Below are positions 27,784-36,144 of a DNA stretch of 64,000 nucleotides, piece after piece. Source of the DNA: Oleomonas cavernae. GTDB taxonomy: Bacteria; Pseudomonadota; Alphaproteobacteria; Zavarziniales; Zavarziniaceae. Position 1 is the first letter of the stretch. Each line of letters opens with the position of its first letter. The position numbers and the translations under genes are program-made. The notes below the pieces were generated by a model, which was not told the origin of the DNA, did no database searches, and saw only the letters and a list, made by a program, of their open reading frames with translations. The DNA lies in the NCBI RefSeq assembly GCF_003590945.1, contig NZ_QYUK01000011.1, positions 1,888,001 through 1,952,000 of the forward strand. Reading direction: 5' to 3'.

Positions 27784-29298
27784 ATGCAGATTTCCGTCTT
27801 CAGCGCCGCCGGCCTGCACCCGCCGGGCCGCCGCAGCTTTCTCACCAAGGCCGCCTGCGCCCTGGCCCTGGTGGTCCTGGCCGATGTCCTGTTCTTCGGC
27901 CAGGGCGTGGGCTGGACGGCGGGGCTGTTCTCGCTCGCCTGGGTCCTGGCGGTGGTGATCGCCCGGCCCGGCGTGCTCGCCGGCCGGCCATCGGTGGCGG
28001 CCCTGGCGGCCGCAGGCCTGCTGGCCCTCACCCTGATCGACGATCCCGGCACCCTGGCCTTCCTCCTGGTCTGGGCGGCACTGGCCCTGGCGGTGCTGCT
28101 GCCGCGCGCGGGCGCCTTCGACGATGCCTGGGCCTGGAGTTGCCGCCTGGCTGTCCATCCCTTCTCGGGCCTGCTTCGCCTTGCGGGCGATGCCGTGGTG
28201 TGGACCCGGGCGTGGCGCCGGGTGCCCGTGGGCCTGCGCCGCCTGGTGCCCCTGCTGGCCCTGCCGGTGGCGGGCACCGGCCTGTTCCTGGCCCTGTTCG
28301 CCAGCGCCAACCCGGTGATCCGCGACAGGCTGGCCAGCCTCGATCCCGGTGCCCTGCTCCGCGGCATAACGCCGGTGCGAGTCGGCTTTTGGGCGCTGAC
28401 CGGGGCCGTGGTCTGGGGCGTGCTGCGGCCCGGCCACCTGCTGCGGCTGGCGGCCGCGCCACCGGCCGAACAGCGGCCACCGTCGGCCATCCCCGGGGTC
28501 TCGATCGCCTCGGTCACCCTGTCGCTGATCGCCTTCAATGCCCTGTTCGCGCTGCAGAATACGCTGGACGTCGCCTATCTGTGGAGCGGGGCGCCCCTGC
28601 CCGGCAACCTGACCCTGGCGACCTATGCCCACCGCGGCGCCTACCCGCTGATCGCCACGGCGCTGCTGGCCGCGGTCTTCGTGCTGGCCGCCCTGCGGCC
28701 CGGCTCGCCCCTGGCGGCGAACCGGCTGCTGCGCCGGCTGGTCTATCTGTGGATCGGGCAGAATGTCGTGCTGGTCGGCTTCAGCATCGAACGCACGCTG
28801 AACTACGTCGACGCCTTCTCGCTGACAGCCTTGCGCCTGGCGGCCCTGATCTGGATGGGCCTGGTGGCGGTCGGCCTGGTGCTGATCTGCTGGCGCATCT
28901 GGCGCCGGCGCAGCACCGCCTGGCTGATCAACGCCAATGCCGTGGCCGTCCTCGCCGTGTTGGTAGGCTGCATCGTCGTCGATCTGGGCAACGTGGTTGC
29001 CAGCTACAACGTCCGCCATAACAGGGAAGTCGCCGGCACTGGCGCGGCGCTCGACCTTTGCTATCTGCACAGATTGGGCTCTTCGGCCCTGTTGCCGCTG
29101 ATCGAACTGGAACGCGAAAACCTCTCCCCCGAAACCAAGGCCGAGGTGACCGCCCTTCGCGCCACCATCATGCGCCGCCTGACCCTGGACCAGGCCGACT
29201 GGCACCGCTGGACCTTCCGCAATGCCCGCCGCCTCGACGCGGCCATCGCCGCCGTCGGCGAACAGGGGGAGGTGGCCGGCTGTGACCCTTGCCTGTGA
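27784..29298 (+). CDS. DUF4173 (DUF4153-like) polytopic membrane protein
   Basis: 504 aa from the ATG at 27784 with AGGAGG 10 nt upstream. About 12 hydrophobic segments; the family-type motifs NALFALQNTLDVAYLW, YAHRGAYPLIATALL and RTLNYVDAFSLTALR are visible. The C-terminal about 90 residues are soluble and end with CDPCL, a possible pair of cysteines. The function of the family is not known. It is followed by a response regulator and sensor kinase on the same strand with short gaps, which suggests a shared regulatory or envelope role. Confidence 0.8.
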   Translation: MQISVFSAAGLHPPGRRSFLTKAACALALVVLADVLFFGQGVGWTAGLFSLAWVLAVVIARPGVLAGRPSVAALAAAGLLALTLIDDPGTLAFLLVWAALALAVLLPRAGAFDDAWAWSCRLAVHPFSGLLRLAGDAVVWTRAWRRVPVGLRRLVPLLALPVAGTGLFLALFASANPVIRDRLASLDPGALLRGITPVRVGFWALTGAVVWGVLRPGHLLRLAAAPPAEQRPPSAIPGVSIASVTLSLIAFNALFALQNTLDVAYLWSGAPLPGNLTLATYAHRGAYPLIATALLAAVFVLAALRPGSPLAANRLLRRLVYLWIGQNVVLVGFSIERTLNYVDAFSLTALRLAALIWMGLVAVGLVLICWRIWRRRSTAWLINANAVAVLAVLVGCIVVDLGNVVASYNVRHNREVAGTGAALDLCYLHRLGSSALLPLIELERENLSPETKAEVTALRATIMRRLTLDQADWHRWTFRNARRLDAAIAAVGEQGEVAGCDPCL

Positions 29299-29344
29299 TC
29301 CCCGCCACAACAGCTTTGACATCGGCTCTGCCAGGGTGACAGTC

Positions 29345-30058
29345 ATGAAGACCATGCCCCACACCGTCCTGATCGCCGACGACGACCCGCATATCCGCGA
29401 ACTCCTCGCCTTCGCCCTGGCCAAGGCCGGGATGGCGACGGTCGAGGCCGAGGACGGCGACGCCGCCCTGGCCAAGGCGCGCAGCCACAACCCGGACCTG
29501 ATCATCCTGGACATCAACATGCCGCGCATGGATGGGCTGGAGGTGTGCCGCCGCCTGCGCGCGGCGAGCGCGGTGCCGGTGCTGTTCCTGTCGTCGCGCG
29601 ATGACGAGATCGACCGCGTGCTGGGCCTGGAAATGGGCGCCGACGATTACGTGGTAAAACCCTTCTCGCCGCGCGAAGTGGTGGCGCGGGTGGGCGCCAT
29701 CCTGAAACGGTCGAACGGCCAGCGGGCGCCCGAGGCACCGGCCAAGGCACGCAGCCACGGCCGCCTGAGCCTCGATCCCGACGGCTGGCAGGCGAGCTGG
29801 GCCGGCACCAAGGTCAGCCTGACCGCGACCGAATTCCAGTTGCTGCACGTCCTGGCCGCCACGCCCAACAAGGTCTTTGCCCGCGACGAGATCATCGACC
29901 GGCTGCACGGGCCCGGCTTTGCCATCACCGACCGCACGGTGGACAGCCACATCCGCCACATCCGCCGGAAGTTCGCGGGGCTCGGCGCCCTCGATGTGAT
30001 CGAGACCCGGGCCGGCATCGGCTATCGCATCGGCGCCTGCCTGGGGCCGGCCGATTGA
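29345..30058 (+). CDS. OmpR-family response regulator
   Basis: 237 aa from the ATG at 29345; another ATG lies 3 codons later. Receiver domain with acidic pocket ADDDPH, phospho-Asp in DLIILDINMPRMDG, Lys in VVKPFSP; then a winged-helix effector with TATEFQLLHVLAATP and the trans-activation/recognition helix TDRTVDSHIRHIRRKF. Phosphorylated by the downstream kinase, by position. The DUF4173 gene 46 bp upstream is likely co-transcribed. A REP doublet separates this gene from its kinase. Confidence 0.92.
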   Translation: MKTMPHTVLIADDDPHIRELLAFALAKAGMATVEAEDGDAALAKARSHNPDLIILDINMPRMDGLEVCRRLRAASAVPVLFLSSRDDEIDRVLGLEMGADDYVVKPFSPREVVARVGAILKRSNGQRAPEAPAKARSHGRLSLDPDGWQASWAGTKVSLTATEFQLLHVLAATPNKVFARDEIIDRLHGPGFAITDRTVDSHIRHIRRKFAGLGALDVIETRAGIGYRIGACLGPAD

Positions 30059-30096
30059 TCACGCCAACCTTGCATTACACGCTCCCCGCCCCCTCC

Positions 30097-30204
30097 CGTC
30101 ATGGCCGGGCGAAGTCCCGGCCATCCACGTCGCCACGCTGCCTCTTCCGTCAACGGATGTGGCTCGTCCCGACGTGGATGCCCGGGACAAGCCCGGGCAT
30201 GACG
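30097..30204. repeat. REP-type doublet (GCCGGGC-GAAGT-CCCGGC class)
   Basis: Two outward hairpins, 30097-30132 and 30170-30204, share the outer CGTCATG.../...CATGACG and inner CCACGTCG/CGACGTGG blocks in inverted order, so the whole doublet folds back on itself. The same unit occurs at 47907-48277 (disrupted) and inside the MITE at 48087-48193. Here it sits between a response regulator and its kinase, where it could set the expression ratio of the two. Confidence 0.75.
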
Positions 30205-30221
30205 GTGAGAATTGGTGCGCC

Positions 30222-31804
30222 TTGATCACCGCGACAAAGAATTGGATCAAGGCGCGCTGGCCTGCCCTGCGCCTGCGCTCGATCCTGCTGGGCGTGTTGC
30301 TGTTCACCGCCCTGATGCCGGCCTTGAGCGCCGTCTTCCTGCGCGTCTACGAGAATGTCCTGGTGCGCCAGACCGAGGCCGAACTGATCGCCCAGGCCGC
30401 CGCCTTGAGCGCCGCCTTCCAGCAGGCCTGGCCGGACGGCGCGCCCCGGGCGCAAGCCCCGCGGCCGGGCGAGGAGCGGCCCTATTCCCTCCAGCCCCTG
30501 ACCATCGACCTCAACACCATGGCGATCCTGCCCGAACGGCCGCCCTCGGTGGTGACCTCGAGCCCGCCCGACCCCAAGGCCGCGGCGGCGGCGGCGACGG
30601 TCGCCCCCATCGTCGAGGCGACGACGCTGACCACGCTGGCCTCGGTCCGCATCCTCGACCGCGCGGGCATCGTGGTCTTCGGGCGCGACGATTTCGGCCG
30701 CTCCTATGCCGGGCTGCCGGAAGTCGCGGCGGCGCTGGCGGGCACCCCCGAGACCGTGTTGCGCCGGCGCGGCAATTACCAGCAGCGTTACACCTTCGAG
30801 GCCCTGAGCCGGGCGGCGGCCATCCGCGTGCACTACGCCTATCCGATCAGGATCCGCGACCAGGTGGTGGGGGTCCTGCTGCTGTCGCGCTCGCCCCGCG
30901 CGCTGTTCCGCGGAATCTATGACGATCTCAACAAGATCCTGCTGGGCTTCGGCCTGGTCTTCGTCGCCATCATCGGCATTGCCGGCGTGCTGTCGCGCAC
31001 CATCACCAAGCCGATCGAGCAATTGAGCCGGGCGAGCGAGCACATCGGCGCCGGCGGCATCGAGGTGCCGGCGACACCCGCCACGGCGACCGTCGAGATC
31101 CGCGCCCTGTTCGAGAATTTCCGCCAGATGGCCGGGCAGATCGATCGCCGCTCGCGCTATCTGCGCGATTTCGCCAGCGCGGTCAGCCACGAATTCAAGA
31201 CGCCGCTGGCCGGCATCAAGGGGGCGCTGGAACTGCTCGAGGACCACGGCGGCAGCATGAGCGAGGAGGATCGCCGGCGCTTCCTGGCCAATGCCAACGC
31301 CGATGCCGAGCGCCTGTCCCACCTGGTCGGCCGCCTGCTGGCGCTGGCCCGGGCCGACATGGCGAGCGTGACCGCCACCCCGCCGGCCGATCCGGCCCCG
31401 CCCCTGCACCGGGTGGCCGATGCCATGCGCACGGCCGGCCTCGCCATCGACCTGGACCTCGAGGCCCCCTGCCGCCGGTCGCGGTGCCGGCGGATGTCCT
31501 CGAGGCGGTGGTGACCACCCTGATCGAGAACAGCCGGCAGGCCGGCGCGCACCGGGTACGGCTTTCGGCCCTGGTGGCGCCCGAGGCCGTCACCCTGCTG
31601 GTGGCCGACGACGGCAGCGGCATCGCGCCGGGCGACCGCGCCCGCCTGTTCGAGCCCTTCTTCACCACCCGCCGGGCCCAGGGTGGCACCGGCCTAGGCC
31701 TGCCCATCGCCCGCTCCCTGCTCGCCGCCAGCCGATCGACCATCGATTGCGTCGAGGCGGCGCAGGGGTGTTGCTTCAGGCTGGTCCTGAGACGGGGCGG
31801 CTGA
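30222..31804 (+). pseudogene. sensor histidine kinase paired with the OmpR-type regulator, frameshifted in a C run
   Basis: Start taken as the TTG at 30222, the first start outside the upstream repeat. Membrane segment at about 17-40 (LRSILLGVLLFTALMPALSA), periplasmic sensor of about 220 residues, second membrane segment (GFGLVFVAIIGIAGVL), HAMP, HisKA with FASAVSHEFKTPLAGIK. Near 31468-31472 (CCCCC) one base is missing: LEAP is followed by nonsense, and restoring the base gives LEAPLPPVAVPADVLEAVV and a full HATPase (ENSRQAG, ADDGSGIAPGDR, GGTGLGLPIA) ending at 31804, 527 aa. As written it lacks its ATPase domain. The presumed partner is the regulator upstream. Confidence 0.82.
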
Positions 31805-31815
31805 TCAGCCTCCCT

Positions 31816-31918
31816 CGTCATTCCGGCGAAGGCCGGAATCCATTGCAGAGGGTGCGGCGCTTGTCCGGCAAAGTCTCCCCTCGCATCCCAATGGATTCCG
31901 GCCTTCGCCGGAATGACG
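31816..31918. repeat. palindromic repeat with 30-bp perfect inverted ends
   Basis: CGTCATTCCGGCGAAGGCC... at 31816-31845 recurs exactly inverted at 31889-31918, with a 43-bp centre. Each arm is also a hairpin by itself (TTCCGGC/GCCGGAA). A second copy lies at 40816-40918 and a diverged one at 61831-61927. Located between convergent genes (kinase and hutC), so bidirectional termination is possible. Confidence 0.8.
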
Positions 31919-31959
31919 TAATTCAAGTTAGTTCCATATGGAAGTATAGGGGACTTTGC

Positions 31960-32742
31960 TCAACCCGCCCGCTCGTTGAAACGACCTTCCAACCGGTAGC
32001 GGCTGCCGGGGCACAGCAGGCGCACGGCGGTCACGGTGGTGGCGCCGGACCAGGTCCGCCGCCTGATCATGAGGCAGGGTTCGGAGCGGGCGATGGCCAG
32101 CAGCTTGCACTCCCACGGCTGGGGCAGCACCGCCTCCACCACATGCTCGGCCACGGCGAGCGGCGCCACCCGGGTAAGGTAGGCATTGGGGGTGATGCGG
32201 GTGAAATCCTGGCCCAGGTATTCGGGCGCCGCGGCCGGGTTGACGAAACGATCCTCGACCTGCACCGGCACCTCGTTCTCGTGGTGCAGCACCACCGAGT
32301 GGAACACCCGGGCGCCGATCGGCAGTTCCAGCGCGTCCGACACCTCCGGCGAGGCCGCTTCGACCTGCAAAAGCACGACAAGGGCCGAATGGCTGTGGCC
32401 GCGTTCGACGATCTCCTCGGCGATGTTGCGCACCTCGAACAGCGCCGAATGGCCCTTGCGCTCGGCCACGAAGGAGCCCGAGCCCTGGATGCGCACCAGC
32501 ACGCCTTCGCTGCCCAACTCGCGCAGAGCGCGGTTGGCGGTCATCTTGCTGACCCCGAATTCGGCGACCAACTCGTTTTCCGACGGCACCCTCGTGCCCG
32601 GCGCCCATTCGCCGCTGTGGATGCGGGCCAGGATCATCCGCTTCACGCTGGCGTAAAGCGGCGCCCCCGACGGCAGCGCCGCCGGCGCCGGAAGGGTGAC
32701 GGGCAGAGCGTCCGCCTGGGGGCGTGCCTGGGATTTCGGCAT
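31960..32742 (-). CDS. hutC: HutC-like GntR-family repressor
   Basis: 260 aa from the ATG at 32742; a TTG 3 codons upstream is also possible. N-terminal GntR winged helix (SVKRMILARIHSGEWAPGTRVPSENELVAEFGVSKMTANRAL) and a C-terminal UTRA ligand domain with EEIVERGHSHSA, HHENEVPVQVEDRFVNP and RIRRRTW-like end motifs. It looks strongly like HutC, which binds urocanate and represses histidine use. It is divergent from the importer/HAL-like operon, 208 bp apart, which it probably controls. No hutU, hutI or hutG is in the window, so urocanate as the inducer is uncertain. Confidence 0.85.
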   Translation of the reverse strand: MPKSQARPQADALPVTLPAPAALPSGAPLYASVKRMILARIHSGEWAPGTRVPSENELVAEFGVSKMTANRALRELGSEGVLVRIQGSGSFVAERKGHSALFEVRNIAEEIVERGHSHSALVVLLQVEAASPEVSDALELPIGARVFHSVVLHHENEVPVQVEDRFVNPAAAPEYLGQDFTRITPNAYLTRVAPLAVAEHVVEAVLPQPWECKLLAIARSEPCLMIRRRTWSGATTVTAVRLLCPGSRYRLEGRFNERAG

Positions 32743-32950
32743 CGTGCTCAACCTTTCAGCAGACTCGAATTTTGCCCATTCTTTGGCTTTTTCCGCTTGT
32801 GCGCCAGAGAAAACTTATCTAGGGTTCCATATACATCATGCATCGAGATCGGCCGACCGAACAGGCGCGGCCGTAGGCTGACCAACGGGGAATAGCTGGC
32901 AGCAGGGACGTGGCATTAAGCTCAATCAATCTTCTCTAAGGGGATCCGAC

Positions 32951-33802
32951 ATGCATCGACGCAGCATTCTCTCCGTTGGCGCCCTGGCGCTGGCGGCTGT
33001 CCTTTCCGCCACCGGCATGGCCCAGGCCAAGGAATGGAAGTCCGTTACCATCGCGACCGAGGGCGCCTACGAGCCCTGGAACCTGACCCGTCCCGACGGC
33101 ACCCTCGACGGGTTCGAGGTCGAACTGGTCAAGGATCTTTGTGCCCGCATCAAGATCGAGTGCAAGCTGATCCCGCAGGACTGGGACGGCATGATCACCA
33201 GCCTGAACGCCGGCAAGTTCGACATGATCATGGACGCCCTGTCGATCACGCCCGAGCGCAAGGAAGTCATCGCCTTCACCGCCCCCTATGCCGCCACCTC
33301 GGCCGGCTTCGCGGCGCTGAAGTCCGGCGACCTCGCCAACCTGGCGGGCACCGGCACCCACGTGAAGCTGACCGGCGACGCCGCCCATGACAAGGCGACG
33401 GTCGATGCCCTGCGCGCAGCGATCAAGGGCAAGACCATCGGCCTCCAGGCCGCGACCATCTACACCAAGTTCATCTACGACAACTTCAAGGACATCGCCG
33501 ACGTCCGCGAATACAAGACCTCGGCCGAGCGTGACCTCGACCTGATGGCCGGCCGCATCGACCTCGCCTTCGACGACACCACCTATCTCGCCGGCGCGAT
33601 TGCCAAGCCCGACAATGCCGACATGGCCCTGGCCGGCCCGGAAATCGGCGGCGCCATCTGGGGCGAAGGCGAAGGCTTCGGCATCCGCAAGAGCGACCCG
33701 GAACTGAAGGCCCTGTTCGACCCCGCCATCGCCGCCGCCATCGCCGACGGCACCGTGAAGCGCCTCAGCCTGAAGTGGCTGAAGGTCGACGTCAGCCCGT
33801 AA
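32951..33802 (+). CDS. polar amino-acid ABC transporter, periplasmic binding protein
   Basis: 283 aa. Signal peptide at 1-26 (...SATGMAQA). Family 3 solute-binding protein: TIATEGAYEPWN, GFEVELVKDLCARI, WDGMITSLNAGKFDMIMDALSITPERKE, and DLAFDDTTYLAGAI, the pattern of histidine / lysine-arginine-ornithine / octopine binders. Acidic binding-site residues in ALSITPERKE and DDTTY suit a cationic or polar amino acid. First gene of a six-gene operon; a 10-bp hairpin follows the stop and could keep its message level above that of the permeases. Confidence 0.9.
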   Translation: MHRRSILSVGALALAAVLSATGMAQAKEWKSVTIATEGAYEPWNLTRPDGTLDGFEVELVKDLCARIKIECKLIPQDWDGMITSLNAGKFDMIMDALSITPERKEVIAFTAPYAATSAGFAALKSGDLANLAGTGTHVKLTGDAAHDKATVDALRAAIKGKTIGLQAATIYTKFIYDNFKDIADVREYKTSAERDLDLMAGRIDLAFDDTTYLAGAIAKPDNADMALAGPEIGGAIWGEGEGFGIRKSDPELKALFDPAIAAAIADGTVKRLSLKWLKVDVSP

Positions 33803-33822
33803 ACCAAGCACGCTTAACCGGT

Positions 33823-33849
33823 GGGCTTGCCGCCCCGCGCGGCAAGCCC
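33823..33849 (+). promoter_or_regulatory. intercistronic stem-loop after the binding-protein gene
   Basis: GGGCTTGCCG at 33823-33832 pairs perfectly with CGGCAAGCCC at 33840-33849 across a 7-nt loop, between the binding-protein stop and the first permease start. CTTCCTTT follows, so it may partly terminate or protect the upstream mRNA, a common arrangement in binding-protein operons. Confidence 0.6.
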
Positions 33850-33874
33850 CTTCCTTTAGGGTTGAGGGGGTGGC

Positions 33875-34600
33875 ATGGACACGATTGCAATGTTCGGCTT
33901 CGGCGAGCGGGGATGGGGTGCCGTCCTGCTGCTGGCGACGCTGACCACGACCCTGGTCACCCTCGCGGCCCTCGCCATCGGCGCCGTGTTCGGCTCCCTG
34001 GTCGCCTGGGCCAAGCTGTCGAAGAACCTGCCCGCCCGCTTCATCGGCGACGCCTACACCACGATCTTCCGCGGCGTGCCCGAGCTCCTGGTGATCTACC
34101 TGATCTATTTCGGCGGCTCGGCCCTGGTCACCCAGGCGGGTTCGCTGCTCGGCATCGAGGGGTTCCTGGGCCTGCCCTCGTTCCTCGCCGGCGCGCTGGC
34201 GGTGGGCATCATCTCGGGCGCCTATCAGGCCGAAGTGTTCCGCGGCGCTTACCTGAGCGTCGCCAAGGGCGAGATCGAGGCGGCACGCTCCATCGGCATG
34301 CCGAAACTCTCGCGCTTCCGCCATATCGTCGTGCCCCAGGTGCTGCGCTTCGCCCTGCCGGGCCTGGGCAACGTGCTGCAGCTGAGCCTCAAGGACTCGG
34401 CCCTGATCTCGGTCACCGGCCTGGCCGAACTGATGCGCACCACCCAGGTCGCCGCCGGTTCCACCAAGCAGTATTTCGTCTTCTATATCGCGGGCGGCGT
34501 GCTCTACCTGATCCTCACCAGCCTGTCGGGCCGGGTCTTCGACACCGCCGAGCGGCGCGTGGCCAAGACCTTCCGCAGCAGCATCGGACGGGGGGCATAG
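33875..34600 (+). CDS. polar amino-acid ABC transporter permease (HisQ-like)
   Basis: 241 aa inner-membrane permease with about five membrane segments. The BPD/EAA motif is seen in EIEAARSIGMPKLSRFRHIVVPQVLRFALPGLGN. FRGVPELLVIYLIYFGGS near residue 65 is typical of the HisQ/ArtQ branch. It pairs with the next gene, 3 nt downstream, as the heterodimeric channel of the importer. Confidence 0.92.
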   Translation: MDTIAMFGFGERGWGAVLLLATLTTTLVTLAALAIGAVFGSLVAWAKLSKNLPARFIGDAYTTIFRGVPELLVIYLIYFGGSALVTQAGSLLGIEGFLGLPSFLAGALAVGIISGAYQAEVFRGAYLSVAKGEIEAARSIGMPKLSRFRHIVVPQVLRFALPGLGNVLQLSLKDSALISVTGLAELMRTTQVAAGSTKQYFVFYIAGGVLYLILTSLSGRVFDTAERRVAKTFRSSIGRGA

Positions 34601-34603
34601 ACC

Positions 34604-35329
34604 ATGTGGGATTTCGATTTCCTCGCCTCGACCATGCTCAAGCTGCTGGCGGCCCTGCCGACCACCCTGGAGCTGTTCGTCCTCTCGGTCTCCCTCGGCG
34701 CACTCCTGGCCATGGGCCTGACCTGGATGCGGGTCAGCGACAACCGGGTCCTGCGTAACCTGGCACGGGGCTATATCTTCGTGTTCCGCGGCTCGCCCCT
34801 GCTGATCCAGATGTTCCTGATCTACTACGGCCTGAGCCAGTTCCCGGTGATCCGGCAGAGCTTCGTCTGGCCCGTGCTGCGCGAGCCCTTCGCCTGCGCC
34901 GTCATCGGGCTGGCCCTGTGCACGGCCGGTTACGCGGCGGAGATCTTCCGCGGCGGGTTGATGGCCGTGCCGGGGCAGCAGATCGAGGCGGGCCGGGCCT
35001 GCGGCCTCTCCGGCTTCCGGCTGCTGCGCCACATCATCGCGCCCATCGCCGTGCGCCAGGCCCTGCCCGCCTATTCGACCGAGATCATCCTGATGGTGAA
35101 GTCGACGGCGCTGGCCAGCCTGGTCACCGTGTGGGAAGTCACCGGTGTCGCCCAGCGCCTGATCTCGCAGACCTACCGCACCATGGAAGTGTTCCTGTGC
35201 GCGGCAGCGATCTACCTGATCCTGAACTTCGTGATCGCGCGCATCATCGCGCTGATCGAATACCGGCTGTCGCCCCACCTGCGCAGCATGCCCCAAGCCG
35301 CCCAGCCGCGGCCGACCATCGTCGGCTGA
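34604..35329 (+). CDS. polar amino-acid ABC transporter permease (HisM-like)
   Basis: 241 aa, inner membrane. FRGSPLLIQMFLIYYGLSQFP near residue 63 and the EAA loop QQIEAGRACGLSGFRLLRHIIAPIAVRQALPAYS mark the HisM/ArtM branch. It starts 3 nt after its partner permease, and the ATPase follows after 16 nt. Cytoplasmic loops should dock on the ATPase through the EAA segment. Confidence 0.92.
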   Translation: MWDFDFLASTMLKLLAALPTTLELFVLSVSLGALLAMGLTWMRVSDNRVLRNLARGYIFVFRGSPLLIQMFLIYYGLSQFPVIRQSFVWPVLREPFACAVIGLALCTAGYAAEIFRGGLMAVPGQQIEAGRACGLSGFRLLRHIIAPIAVRQALPAYSTEIILMVKSTALASLVTVWEVTGVAQRLISQTYRTMEVFLCAAAIYLILNFVIARIIALIEYRLSPHLRSMPQAAQPRPTIVG

Positions 35330-35345
35330 CCGAGAGGGACATATC

Positions 35346-36140
35346 ATGGCCAATCCGATCGAAGCCCTTTCCGTTACCGGCATCCGCAAGACCTTCGGCG
35401 AGATGGAAGTGCTGAAAGGCATTTCCCTGACCGCCCATGAAGGCGACGTGATCTCGATCCTGGGTGCCAGCGGCTCGGGCAAGAGCACCTTCCTGCGCTG
35501 CATCAACCTGCTGGAGACGCCCGACCACGGCGAGATCGTGGTGGCCGGCGAGACCTTGAAGATGCGCACCTTGCGCAACGGCAAGCAGGAACCCGCCGAT
35601 CACCGCCAGGTCGACCGCATCCGTTCCGAACTCGCCATGGTCTTCCAGAGCTTCAATCTGTGGTCCCACCTGACCATTCTGGAAAACCTGATCCTGGGGC
35701 CGACCCGCGTCCTGAAGCGCCCGCGCGCCGAGTGCATCGACGAGGCGGAGGCGCTGCTGGCCAAGGTCGGCATCGCCGACAAGCGCAACTACTACCCGGC
35801 CCATATGTCGGGCGGCCAGCAGCAGCGGGCCGCGATCGCCCGGGCGCTGGCCATGAATCCCAAGGTCATGCTGTTCGACGAGCCGACCTCGGCGCTGGAC
35901 CCCGAATTGGTGGGCGAAGTGCTGAAGGTGATGCGGGCCCTGGCCGAGGAAGGCCGCACCATGCTGGTGGTCACCCACGAGATGAGCTTTGCCCGCAATG
36001 TCTCGAACCGCGTCATGTTCCTGCACAAGGGCGTGGTCGAGGCGGAAGGGCCGCCGGAGGAACTGTTTACCAATTGCCAGTCCGAACGCTTCCGCCAGTT
36101 CATCTCAGGCATCAATCACCAGCCTGTCGCGCAAGCCTGA
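35346..36140 (+). CDS. polar amino-acid ABC transporter ATP-binding protein (HisP-like)
   Basis: 264 aa. Walker A GASGSGKST, Q-loop in MVFQSFNLWSHLTILENL, signature MSGGQQQRAAIARAL, Walker B VMLFDEPTSALDPE, and H-loop VVTHEMSFA. The FNLWSHLT segment is that of the histidine/octopine ATPase branch. Powers the importer made of the two preceding permeases. The HAL-like gene begins 4 nt after its stop, so uptake and the lyase-like protein are expressed together. Confidence 0.95.
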   Translation: MANPIEALSVTGIRKTFGEMEVLKGISLTAHEGDVISILGASGSGKSTFLRCINLLETPDHGEIVVAGETLKMRTLRNGKQEPADHRQVDRIRSELAMVFQSFNLWSHLTILENLILGPTRVLKRPRAECIDEAEALLAKVGIADKRNYYPAHMSGGQQQRAAIARALAMNPKVMLFDEPTSALDPELVGEVLKVMRALAEEGRTMLVVTHEMSFARNVSNRVMFLHKGVVEAEGPPEELFTNCQSERFRQFISGINHQPVAQA

Positions 36141-36144
36141 TCCC

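Noticed and set aside
31932-31943. Palindrome TTCCATATGGAA downstream of hutC, with a related GGTTCCATATACATC sequence upstream of it, as a HutC operator
   Set aside because: The two sequences do not share a symmetrical core and the first lies after the gene stop; the resemblance may be chance.
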